Shown here: one piece after another, positions 1 to 7,285 of the stretch
Layout: each line of letters begins with the position of its first letter
Numbering within the stretch: position 1 is the stretch's first letter
NCBI GenBank assembly: GCA_943704525.1
Contig: CALSCQ010002114.1
Span: forward strand, 1 to 11,654
Length of the DNA stretch: 11,654 nucleotides
Source: Pigoraptor vietnamica
Lineage: Eukaryota; Opisthokonta; Filasterea
Direction of reading: 5' to 3'
Notes under the pieces: generated by a model
The model's database searches: none
The model's input: only the letters and a program-made list of their open reading frames with translations
Told to the model about the DNA's origin: nothing
Translations under genes and position numbers: made by a program

Positions 1-230
<230 letters not shown>

Positions 231-700
231 ACGGCGCGCGTCGCCGCGGGAGGGCGCGACGACGGCGACGAGGTGTAGTGCCTCTTCGTCGCTTCGGACG
301 TTGCCCGACCGAACGAGTTTCGCCTATGGCGCTTCTGCGACCTGTAGATAATATGATTGTCGCGGCTGCTCCTTGCGCGTGATCGTAAACGCAAAAAAGA
401 AAAGCACCAAAAAAAAAATACACCAAAGTTAAAACTACTTGCGCGTGCAATTTTTTGTACAAGTGTTGTGAAGCTGAAGTACGTAGCCGAAGGAGTTCAA
501 AGTTTGTTCAAGATGTCGTCGAGTTAGCCTGACAAGTCTCAACGTGCTCAAACACGAAAGGCATTGCGTGCAGTTGCAGATCTAATCTTTCACAAAAAGA
601 CTCTATGTGCAGCTCATACATGGAAGGCACGGGGGTGGATCTTAGCCCCCGTGATGGAAGGCATTGCAATATAATAACTGTACATTGGACACGGCGTTGC
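231..700. other. Intergenic region between convergent genes (3' UTRs)
   Basis: No credible coding exon is seen. The first part should be the actin 3' UTR; it becomes A-rich at about 392-420. The last part should be the 3' UTR of the minus-strand ELM2/GATA gene. I see no canonical AATAAA for either gene. Open frames on both strands here are Arg-rich readings of GC-rich sequence with no recognisable family. Confidence 0.6.
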
Positions 701-2159
701 TTAAGCCTTTGTAGTACCAGCCCGAAAAAATCCGTATCTCTTGTGGAAGAGGCCGCACGCGTTGCACACGAGGACCGACTCGCCCGAGGGAAGATCGACA
801 TTGCGCCACAGGGGCGTTTTGGTCGTCTTGCAATTGCCGCACACGCCGACTCTCTTGGCCGTCGTCGCCTTCCGCGGGGACCCGCGGCCACGCCGAGATT
901 GTCGCCTGTTTAATGACGTTTGACGATCAGCCTGAACCCCCCACACCGGACGTACTCACGGAATGCAGAAAAACGAGATCAAAAGCACTAGTAACCTTTG
1001 CGCTTCATCATTACTCATTGAGTGGCCGAACACAGAGTACGCAGCAACAATTCTCCGCCAGCAGAGAGAGAGAGAGAGTGTGGACTCACTTCGTATTGGT
1101 GTAAAGAGCGGCAGCAATCGTGCTGTCAATGGTCGCATCCATACGCTCTCGGCGGGCCTGCACAGGCACACCATCACTGCCAATTATGAATGTGGAGAAG
1201 CGAGGACGCCGTAAAGAGACAAACGACGCACCGAAACTGCTTTCGCGACTGACGGCGCACTCGATGATAGTGGCCTCTCTGAAAGCGCGGGGCGATAGGC
1301 AGTATCAGCGTGACGAAGTGGATCACCGAGGTGCCAAGTTTGAGCTGTCCCAACACATACTTACACATACATCGTCTGAGAACGGCTTCACACATTAGCA
1401 TACACTCACGACGGAACACACGCAGCATGTAACTTTGTCTGCGAACGGCTTCACACTCACACTATACAGGCGCACGCATCAAGTTACAATAGACAGCATG
1501 TCGCGACGAGACACCGACTTCTACTTACGCTTGAGTGACAAAAGAAAGGCGTTCTTGTCGTAGTTGCACTCGTGCAAGCGTTCTAAAAGGGGCGCCACTG
1601 CACCTTCGTTCTCATAGACAATCTGAGGAAACCATTCGTCTGCGGACAATGCACGATCAGCACACGCATACACGGCACTTGGCCATTATCACGAGTAACA
1701 AAAAGCACATTCTGCCGAAGAGCACCCACCAAACTCCTTCAAAAAAGTAGGACCTCTATGGTCGAGCGCCGTACACAGTAGGGACGATCGCGAGCTCGGA
1801 CGAAAGACCGTGTCCTCGTCTGTGCATGAAAGTGGTTGAGTGCCGCGGTATCACACAGGGATACCGACAACGACAACAGCATACCTGAGTATGCCGGAAT
1901 GGCAGCTTGAAAGTCATCGCCTATGCGAACTTCCGGGTTCGAGGCCACTTTCAGCCATTTCTCCGCCTTTTTTCGAATCTGAGAAGGCAACAAATTGATA
2001 TGAGACACCAACCGACACACCTGCATCCCTGTGTGGCACATACCTCTTCGAAGGTTTTTTGTGGCTTGATTGGGTCAAACATTTCCAAAGCTCTCTTCCA
2101 AACCAACGCACAGAAGACTCAAGAGTAGCAGCACTGTCAATAATAGCCTCTGCTCTCAT
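701..2159 (-). CDS. ELM2 domain and GATA zinc-finger protein (MTA/RERE-like chromatin factor), seven exons predicted
   Basis: This is probably a chromatin co-regulator: ELM2 domains recruit histone deacetylases and GATA fingers bind DNA. Predicted exons in transcript order are 2112-2159, 1885-2020, 1730-1819, 1529-1639, 1232-1278, 1090-1157 and 701-905. All introns (65-250 nt) are GT-AG and phases match throughout, giving about 234 aa. Residues 47-58 read VRIGDDFQAAIP, the hallmark start of ELM2. Residues 109-127 (LLERLHECNYDKNAFLLSL) match its helical end. Cys189, 192, 214 and 217 form the GATA finger, with TPLWRN and CNACGLF, after an Arg/Lys-rich stretch. The order ELM2 then GATA follows metastasis-associated (MTA) and RERE proteins, but I see no BAH domain or SANT domain (no suitable Trp between residues 129 and 188). 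Exons 2-4 and the GATA exon are firm; exon 1, exons 5-6 and the start codon are less certain. An alternative start is ATG at 2041. Confidence 0.72.
1063..1078 (+). repeat. (AG)8 dinucleotide repeat
   Basis: Uninterrupted AG repeat. On the minus strand it reads (CT)n and lies inside the last predicted intron (906-1089) of the ELM2/GATA gene. There it could act as a polypyrimidine tract for a cryptic or alternative 3' splice site just downstream. Confidence 0.9.
1380..1456. repeat. Direct repeat GAACGGCTTCACAC, two copies 63 nt apart
   Basis: The 14-base word occurs at 1380-1393 and again at 1443-1456, both within the 250-nt intron 1279-1528 of the ELM2/GATA gene. The spacers share only short similarity. 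It may be the remnant of a 63-bp duplication. No function is evident. Confidence 0.7.
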
Positions 2160-2520
2160 AACTCTACAAAGTGGGTCCGGTAGTTCTCGACACGTCACTT
2201 TCAATCGCTGCGCAATTATGACGCAATGCAATTATATTCCGAGATCTCGCCAAGGGCTGTCATGGTTCCAGGAAGTCAGCCGCTTGCAAAATAATTCTGT
2301 TCAGTATGGGTTAACTATGGCCGGCAGTGATCCAAATAATGCGCCATTTGCGTGTGGGCGTGTTGTTTTGGCCCACTCTGTCTCGTGCTGGCAACGGCAA
2401 CGGATTGCATCCCCTTGCGCCGCCCGTCCCCAAACTCCTTCAATAAGACGCGCACAGGAGAACGCTTGCTGTCGTACCCTGCCTCTTCTCTTTACCCATC
2501 TGTCGACATCTCCATACAAA
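2160..2520. promoter_or_regulatory. Divergent intergenic region between the ELM2/GATA gene and coactosin
   Basis: The 361 bp separate the preferred ATG of the minus-strand ELM2/GATA gene from the coactosin ATG at 2521. It must hold both 5' UTRs and both promoters, perhaps as a shared bidirectional promoter. I see no clear TATA box at a useful distance. The coactosin ATG follows a CT-rich leader and sits in an A-rich context (ACAAAATGG). Open frames here have no recognisable protein. Extra 5' exons of the ELM2/GATA gene cannot be ruled out. Confidence 0.45.
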
Positions 2521-3193
2521 ATGGCCACCAAGGACGCCACTGTTGACCGCGAGTCGGTTCAGTCTGCGTACGATGACGTGCGCAACGACAACACGCCGAC
2601 GTCCTGGTGAGGATGGTGCTGCGAAAGCGATGTTTTTGTTGGGCCATTCGGAACCCTGAGAGTGAGAGTGAGACTGGACGACATTTGGGTGTCGACTTGC
2701 GGCATTGTGTCTAATCATTTGTGCGCGCTCTCCCATAGGGCTCTGTTCACGTACTCGCCCAACAACACCATCTCGACGACGGCGACGGGCAACGACTACG
2801 ACGACATGCTCTCGCACCTCAAGGGTAAGTGCTCGAATGCGGCTTGTTGCTATTCCATGTACGAAACTTTCTTGTTGGCGATGTTTCCTGGATCCTTTTT
2901 TCTTACATTGGCCTGTGCATGATGCAGACGACGAGCGCATCTACGGCTTTGTCCGCATCGAGACGGGTGATGAGCTGAGCAAGCGCGCCAAGTTTGCGTT
3001 CCTCACGTGGATTGGCGAGGGCGTCAACCCTCTGAAGAAGGCCAAGGTGTCGACGGACAAGGCTTTCGTCAAGCAGATTGTGCAGAGCTTCGCCTGCGAG
3101 GTGCTTGCGTCGGACAAGAACGAGCTCAAGTTCGCCGATGTGAAGGCTAAGGTCGTCAAGGCCGGCGGTGCCAACTACGGCACGGGCCGCTAA
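2521..3193 (+). CDS. Coactosin (ADF-homology F-actin-binding protein), three exons
   Basis: Coactosin binds actin filaments in the cytoplasm and counteracts capping; it belongs to the ADF-H family but does not sever filaments. Exons are 2521-2606, 2739-2824 and 2928-3193 (TAA), with introns of 132 and 103 nt (donors GTGAGG and GTAAGT, acceptors CATAG and TGCAG). The product is 145 aa, close to the roughly 142 of animal coactosin-like protein. The start MATKDATVDRESV aligns with the animal N-terminus. The block SKRAKFAFLTWIGEGV at residues 75-90 is the family signature; Lys79 corresponds to the lysine reported to matter for F-actin binding in human coactosin-like protein. The C-terminus ends KAGGANYGTGR, as in the family. 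Codon junctions are exact: Trp29 is split by intron 1 and Asp58 by intron 2. No defect is visible. Confidence 0.96.
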
Positions 3194-3303
3194 GCGCATA
3201 CGTGGCTGGGCGCCGCGCGTTGCTTTCCTTTTTTGGCGTTGTCCCCCCTTCTGGATTTTGTCGTGGTCGTCTTTGCTCTTTGCGCACGGCGTTTTTGTGT
3301 TTT

Positions 3304-3484
3304 TTAGTCTGCGTTTGATTCACCGGCACCGATGATGTTATTTCCGTCGGCATTGATCCCGAGCCGCGTGTTTTGGTTGTGCGCCACCCGTATGGCCTTT
3401 GGGACTGTCGTTGGATAGACGGCGGTCGGGGCACACGTGTGCCGCTGCAGCGCATTGCATGTCGCTTGGTGGTATATATAGACC
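3304..3484 (-). CDS. Possible 3'-terminal exon of an unidentified minus-strand gene
   Basis: On the minus strand a strong 3' splice-site pattern (a T-rich tract at about 3487-3500 followed by CAG, AG at 3486-3485) opens a 59-codon frame ending in TAA at 3304-3306. The protein end includes VPKAIRVAHNQNTRLGINAD and then GNNIIGAGESNAD. Roughly three quarters of its third positions are G or C, like the real exons here and unlike the surrounding spacer. I do not recognise the family. Upstream exons on the minus strand would have to lie between 3500 and about 4300, but I could not assemble any with confidence. A chance frame in a GC-rich genome remains possible. Confidence 0.28.
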
Positions 3485-3723
3485 CTGAGAAAAAAAAGAG
3501 AATGGCCAATACAAGGCAAAGGAATAAGTGCTTTGTGTTACCGTGACTATTTATTTGCCGCGTATTCATGTCATTCCTAATGTGTTAAGAAGGCCACTCT
3601 GCAGGCACGGAGAGAGAGCTTGACCCACATTTTTCACTAGCGAAGGCAGGGGTATCAGTCACTCCAGCAGCGAAAGTGCGAGACGCCGCAAAGGCTCTGT
3701 TTACAACATTCAGACGGCACGAG

Positions 3724-3742
3724 CCAATCGCATGTCGCCACG
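3724..3742 (+). promoter_or_regulatory. Exact match to the ER stress response element CCAAT-N9-CCACG
   Basis: CCAAT at 3724-3728, nine spacer bases, then CCACG at 3738-3742. This is exactly the mammalian ERSE bound by NF-Y with ATF6/XBP1. It lies about 625 bp upstream of the ATG of the Herp homologue, whose mammalian counterpart is a classic ERSE target. Whether this organism uses ERSE is unknown, and the site is distal, so function is inference. Confidence 0.4.
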
Positions 3743-3996
3743 AAACCCGCGTGTCCAGGTATAATCAATTTGAGAATCCCAGCACATTTTGCCCACAAAT
3801 TTGTGGACAGTTCCAATTACAAGCAGTACCAGTGATTGCCATGTTTGGAAAAGGCATGACGCCTGTTTGGGAGGCACGGCAACTGAACGCGAATAATGCG
3901 ATGAGTCCATACAAATTTCATAGTGAAGGGAATGACGTAATAAATACAAGGGGACTTGCCAGCAGGGAGAGTCCCGCACATCCCGCAACTTCTCGC

Positions 3997-4044
3997 TCAC
4001 ACACACGCACAGCACACACACACACAGACAGCACACACACACAT
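3997..4044 (+). repeat. Interrupted (CA)n microsatellite
   Basis: CA dinucleotides broken by GCACAG and GACAG variants. The tract lies in the spacer upstream of the Herp gene. On the minus strand it reads (GT)n, as in the introns of verified minus-strand genes elsewhere in the window. Confidence 0.92.
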
Positions 4045-4153
4045 GCCACGCACTCGCGCCACCTCTCTCCTCCCACTTGCGCCAACACAGGCATTCGTTG
4101 CGGCGGTTTTTGTGCCCACAGTTCGCTAATGAAGCGCAAACGTACTTCACGCC

Positions 4154-4165
4154 GTGACGTGTCAC
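4154..4165. promoter_or_regulatory. bZIP-type palindrome GTGACGTGTCAC (UPRE-like)
   Basis: A perfect GTGAC/GTCAC inverted repeat around a 2-nt centre. It contains TGACGTGT, one base from the UPR element TGACGTGG/A bound by XBP1 and ATF6. It lies about 200 bp upstream of the Herp ATG. This is motif evidence only. Confidence 0.35.
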
Positions 4166-4191
4166 ACGGAACTCCTGACGGCTGAGGCGTT

Positions 4192-4199
4192 TTACGTAA
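4192..4199. promoter_or_regulatory. Palindrome TTACGTAA (PAR/C-EBP-like bZIP site)
   Basis: A perfect 8-bp palindrome of the kind bound by PAR-type and C/EBP-related bZIP dimers. It is 26 bp downstream of the GTGACGTGTCAC palindrome and about 170 bp upstream of the Herp ATG. It has weak meaning alone; the clustering makes it worth listing. Confidence 0.3.
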
Positions 4200-4367
4200 T
4201 CACCGCCGCCAGTGTCTGCGCCTGCTATATCGCCCTTCCCTTTCTTCGCGCGCTTTCTTCTCTCTCTTCGAGTTCCTCCCGAAAGCGAACATCGCTGATA
4301 TCGTCCGACGAGAGCGCGTGTTTGTCGAGTGCGGGCCTTGCCGTGCCAGGCCCCTATATTTGCGAGG

Positions 4368-6089
4368 ATGGCGTCCGATCCCACCGTCTCTGTGGTGGTC
4401 AAGTGCGCGGGGGGTGCTGTGGACGACCTGACCGTCGACTGCCCTCTTTCGTCGCGCGCGGCGCACCTGAAGGATCTCATCTCCGCGGCGTACCCCGGAA
4501 CACCCGCTCCGTCGCGTCTCAAACTCATCCACGCGGGTCGTCTTTTGAAGGATGATGCCGCTCTCTCGGATGTCTTCCGGTTCTTCGAGGACGGAATGCC
4601 CCAGATTGTGCACCTCGTGGTGAGGGAGGATGGGTGCTCGGCGACACCGTCGGCGCCCGCCACCCCTGTCCCCTCGCGCGCATCGAGCCGGATGGCATCG
4701 ACTCCAACGCCCGGCGCACGACCCGCCACGCCCTCCTCGTCGGCCCGGCCAATTCCTCAAAGTACGCATTTAATTGCTTCCGTTTGTTCTCTCTCCTGTT
4801 GATTTTCCTCCTCTTTTGTGTTTAGCTTTTGTTGAGCTGTCTTCTGTCTGGTGGTTCGTAGACACTGTCTTCATCGTCTTACCGTTCGTCCTTTGCCAAT
4901 ACGCAGCGCCGTCCTCGCCTCTCGCGTACGGCCACCACCAGTGGGATCCGGCGGCTGCACAGGCCTGGCAGCAGTATTGGATGGCGGCGAGCGCGGCGTC
5001 CCCAATGACGCATGCGGCACCCGCGTCACCCGCCTCGCCCCACTTTGCGCGCTTCATGTATGTGCCGACCATGTCGCCGCTGGGTGTGCCGAGCGGCTTC
5101 GGCGTCGTTGCAGTCCCCGGTGGTGTCTCGTCGCCCCCCGTTGTCCCGCCAGTGGTCGCGCAGGCGATTCCCGCGCATACAGTCGCGCCCGTGGAGGCGA
5201 ATGCGCAGCCGGCGGAGCCGGCCGTCGCGGCTGCCGCGGTGGCGGGAAACGCCGCACCTCGCGCGAACGATGATGATGGGAACGACGCGCCCGTGCTCGG
5301 CGCCGGCTTTGGGGGCGGCGCGAATGTGGATGCAAATGACGACTGGGACAACCCGAACCAGCGCGAGACGCCGATCAAGCTGTTCTTCAAGCTGGCGCTG
5401 CTCGTGTTCATTTTCTCACAGGGCGCGTCGCGGCAGCGGATTATGTGCCTGTCGGCCGTCGCCTTCTGCGTGTTTCTGTTCCAAGTGCTCCGAATCCGCG
5501 TCGTGCGGAGGGCGATCAACACGCCCGTGGACGCGCGAGGTGTGTATCGAAGTTCGTTTGTTCGAAGTTCGTTTGTTCGCGCACATCGCCATTGTTGTGC
5601 ATTTTCTTCCTCCCCGTGATTCAAATTCGTTTCTCGTTTGTGGCTTTTAATCGCCCTTGCTCAATCGCCCTTGCTTATACCCGCGCAGTGCGTCCTATCC
5701 CGCGCCCCGATGCCGCCAACAACAACGTCGCTGTGAACGAGCACGCCGACAACGTCCCCAACGGCGAGCAGCAGCCGAATGAGCAGGCGAATGCCGAGCA
5801 CGCGAACGCGGAGGGTGTGCCTGCGGAGGATCCCGTTGAAGACGGCGTGGATGGAACGGATGCGCAGCCCGCGCGCGGCTTCCTCGGCGACGTGGAGCAG
5901 ATTGTGACGACCTTTTTCAGCTCGCTCATTCCGAACAACAGGTACGTTGGCTTAAACTGTCCTTCACGCGCTGTCCGCCCTTGGCACTCTGCTCTGTTTC
6001 TGTGTTGTGAGGGTGCGTGTTTTTACTTGCCTCATTGTGCTAAATACAAACATCTCCGTAACTGCAGATACGAAGGCCTCGCGAATTGA
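4368..6089 (+). CDS. Herp homologue: ubiquitin-like domain ER membrane protein of ERAD, four exons
   Basis: Herp is an ER-membrane scaffold of the HRD1 ubiquitin-ligase complex in ER-associated degradation and is induced by ER stress in animals. Exons are 4368-4761, 4907-5539, 5689-5941 and 6068-6089 (TGA); introns are 145, 149 and 126 nt, all GT-AG with matching phases, giving 433 aa (human about 391). Residues 6-87 form a ubiquitin-like fold with HLKDLISAAYPGTP and RLKLIHAGRLLKDD, typical of HERPUD. Residues 143-162 hold the Herp-type QWDPAAAQAWQQYWMAASAA stretch. An Ala/Pro-rich linker follows, then DWDNPNQ and a hydrophobic hairpin at about 287-326, which should insert in the ER membrane. 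After an acidic Asn/Glu-rich region the protein ends TTFFSSLIPNN-RYEGLAN, matching the conserved Herp C-terminus (FF-SL-P ... AN). The last coding exon is only 22 nt. The ATG at 4368 precedes the UBL by five residues. Confidence 0.93.
5548..5577 (+). repeat. 15-bp tandem duplication CGAAGTTCGTTTGTT x2
   Basis: Two perfect head-to-tail copies (5548-5562 and 5563-5577) just inside intron 2 of the Herp gene, 8 bp after the 5' splice site. It looks like a recent slippage duplication. Confidence 0.95.
5650..5677 (+). repeat. 14-bp tandem duplication ATCGCCCTTGCTYA x2
   Basis: Copies at 5650-5663 and 5664-5677 differ at one base (C/T). They lie immediately before the acceptor of Herp intron 2 and make up most of its pyrimidine-rich tract. 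This is the second tandem duplication in the same 149-nt intron. Confidence 0.92.
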
Positions 6090-6677
6090 GCTATGTTTTT
6101 ATTGCGTGCTTGAAATATCAGTGTAAATAACGCGAAGGGACCGAGTGCTGCGCTTGGCGTGCGGCACCTGTGTCGTCTCTCATTCTCCGGCCATTACGCG
6201 AAGCGAATGCGTGCGCCTGTGCCGGGCACTGCGCGCATTCTCCGCCTTTTCTCTCCGCTGCGTGTTGTATAATCTTAGCTTTGCCGCTAGCGTTTGCGCG
6301 TGCATTGCGTGCGTGTGCGCGTCGAATACATCGTTTGCCGTTATGCTTAAAATTGCCCCCCGCCGCAATGTGGAACTAATCACTATTTGCGGCACAACAG
6401 ACACAACAGACGCTCAAAGTGAGATTCACTTTGACGCACACCACTTTTATCCCGCTCAATTTTTCGCCTCCCTTTCGGAGCTGCATTTCTCGCTTCAAGC
6501 GCGCCAAACACATCACACGCACCGCTCACGCGGCACACCAAGGGACCCGTTCCCAGGTACAGTGCCATAAATTACGTCTTGTGCCGACAGCATGCTGAGT
6601 AGACGTGAGTGCGCCAAGCGCAGAACGGAAACAAAAAATCCCGTCGCTGGGATTCGTTTTTTGTACGTAAGCCAAAA
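6090..6677. other. Intergenic region after the Herp gene; no gene seen
   Basis: The first part should be the Herp 3' UTR. No protein family, RNA gene or long repeat was recognised. The plus-strand open frame 6145-6570 is Cys/Ala/Arg-rich with no motif, and minus-strand frames are equally featureless. Confidence 0.55.
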
Positions 6678-7285
6678 ATGACGACGCGAGCCAAGAGGAA
6701 GCAAAACCCGCTTGCGGACGCAGTGGCGCCGCACGTTGCACCTCCGTCCACTCAGCCAGTGCCGGGGAGCGCGAAGTCCGCGAGGGCCGATGGCGCCGAT
6801 TCCGCGCCAGCTGGCAACGATTCCGCGCCAGCTGGCAACGATTCCGCGGCGACGGACGTCGTTCAGTGGATAGAGCTCGTCGCAAAGCTTCGTCTCGACG
6901 AATGCCACGCCAACAAGTTTATAGAGGGCCTCCCTTTGTTTGAGCCCTCGCTTCGACGGAGCGTCCTGGATTTTTCCTCACGTTTCCCCAACGCGCGCTG
7001 CTTCGCACTCAGACGGAACGAAATCGTCGATGCGTTTGACTTGACCAAGGCGCCGTTTATGCAGTGGCGGCATGTGCTTCTCGGCGCCCAGCGGAATGGG
7101 CAAGAGCTTCGGCGCACGTTTGTGGTTGATCGACGGCTGCGCCCGCCGTGTTCTTCCTTATATCGTTTGCGAAAACCCCGGGACAGGGCGCGCGACTGAA
7201 GTACACCAACCTGCGCGTCGCGTACAAGGAGCAGGTGGTCAAGCTTTCGCACGTTTTCGACATGGTTGCTCCTTGTCACGGCTGA
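6678..7285 (+). pseudogene. P-loop NTPase remnant with two frameshifts (possibly Crinkler/RHS-like)
   Basis: Coding signal starts at ATG 6678 with a basic stretch (TTRAKRKQ) and a low-complexity region carrying a DSAPAGN repeat, followed by a globular-looking segment (VVQWIELVAKLRLDECHANK onward). The signal then changes frame twice. At about 7087-7089 it moves from frame 3 to frame 1, where SGMGKSF completes a Walker A motif preceded by HVLLGA in the first frame. At about 7142-7144 it moves to frame 2, giving AVFFLISFAKTPGQGA and KYTNLRVAYKEQVVKLSHVF before TGA at 7283-7285. Both shifts can be explained by one surplus C in a GCCC run. Neither junction has a plausible intron. Such P-loops after an N-terminal module occur in Crinkler and retrotransposon-hot-spot families; the resemblance here is only by eye. 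Assembly errors could mimic this decay. Confidence 0.55.
6798..6848 (+). repeat. 21-bp in-frame tandem repeat encoding DSAPAGN
   Basis: Two perfect 21-bp copies (6798-6818 and 6819-6839) and the first 9 bases of a third. They encode DSAPAGN-DSAPAGN-DSA in the low-complexity linker of the NTPase remnant. The whole-codon period suggests expansion while the gene was still translated. Confidence 0.93.

Larger units (their letters stand above)
3194..4367. other. 1.17-kb intergenic region, coactosin 3' UTR to the Herp promoter
   Basis: No confident gene. The first part is the coactosin 3' UTR. A possible minus-strand terminal exon, a CA repeat and several motif matches upstream of the Herp gene are listed separately. 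Composition between about 3540 and 4000 is visibly less GC-rich than the neighbouring exons. Long minus-strand open frames (for example 3710-4250) run through the CA repeat and have low GC at third positions, unlike the verified genes. I do not call them genes. Confidence 0.5.

Noticed and set aside
1930-1950. Plus-strand GGTTCGAGGCC resembling a tRNA B box
   Set aside because: The putative T-arm stem does not pair, no acceptor stem is found, and the bases are the antisense of codons in ELM2 exon 2.
3472-3482. TATATATAG as a plus-strand TATA box
   Set aside because: No plus-strand gene begins within a plausible distance; the bases fall in the possible minus-strand exon or simple spacer.
3939-3944. 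AATAAA as a polyadenylation signal for coactosin
   Set aside because: It is about 750 bp beyond the coactosin stop, far past an expected 3' UTR in such a compact region.
3676-4185. Plus-strand open frame of 169 codons
   Set aside because: Contains the CA repeat translated as Thr/His, has no family resemblance, and third-position composition is unlike neighbouring genes.
3710-4729. Long minus-strand open frame of 339 codons
   Set aside because: Its upstream third is the shadow of Herp exon 1, the middle runs through the CA repeat (poly-Cys/Val), and the rest has low third-position GC and no motif.
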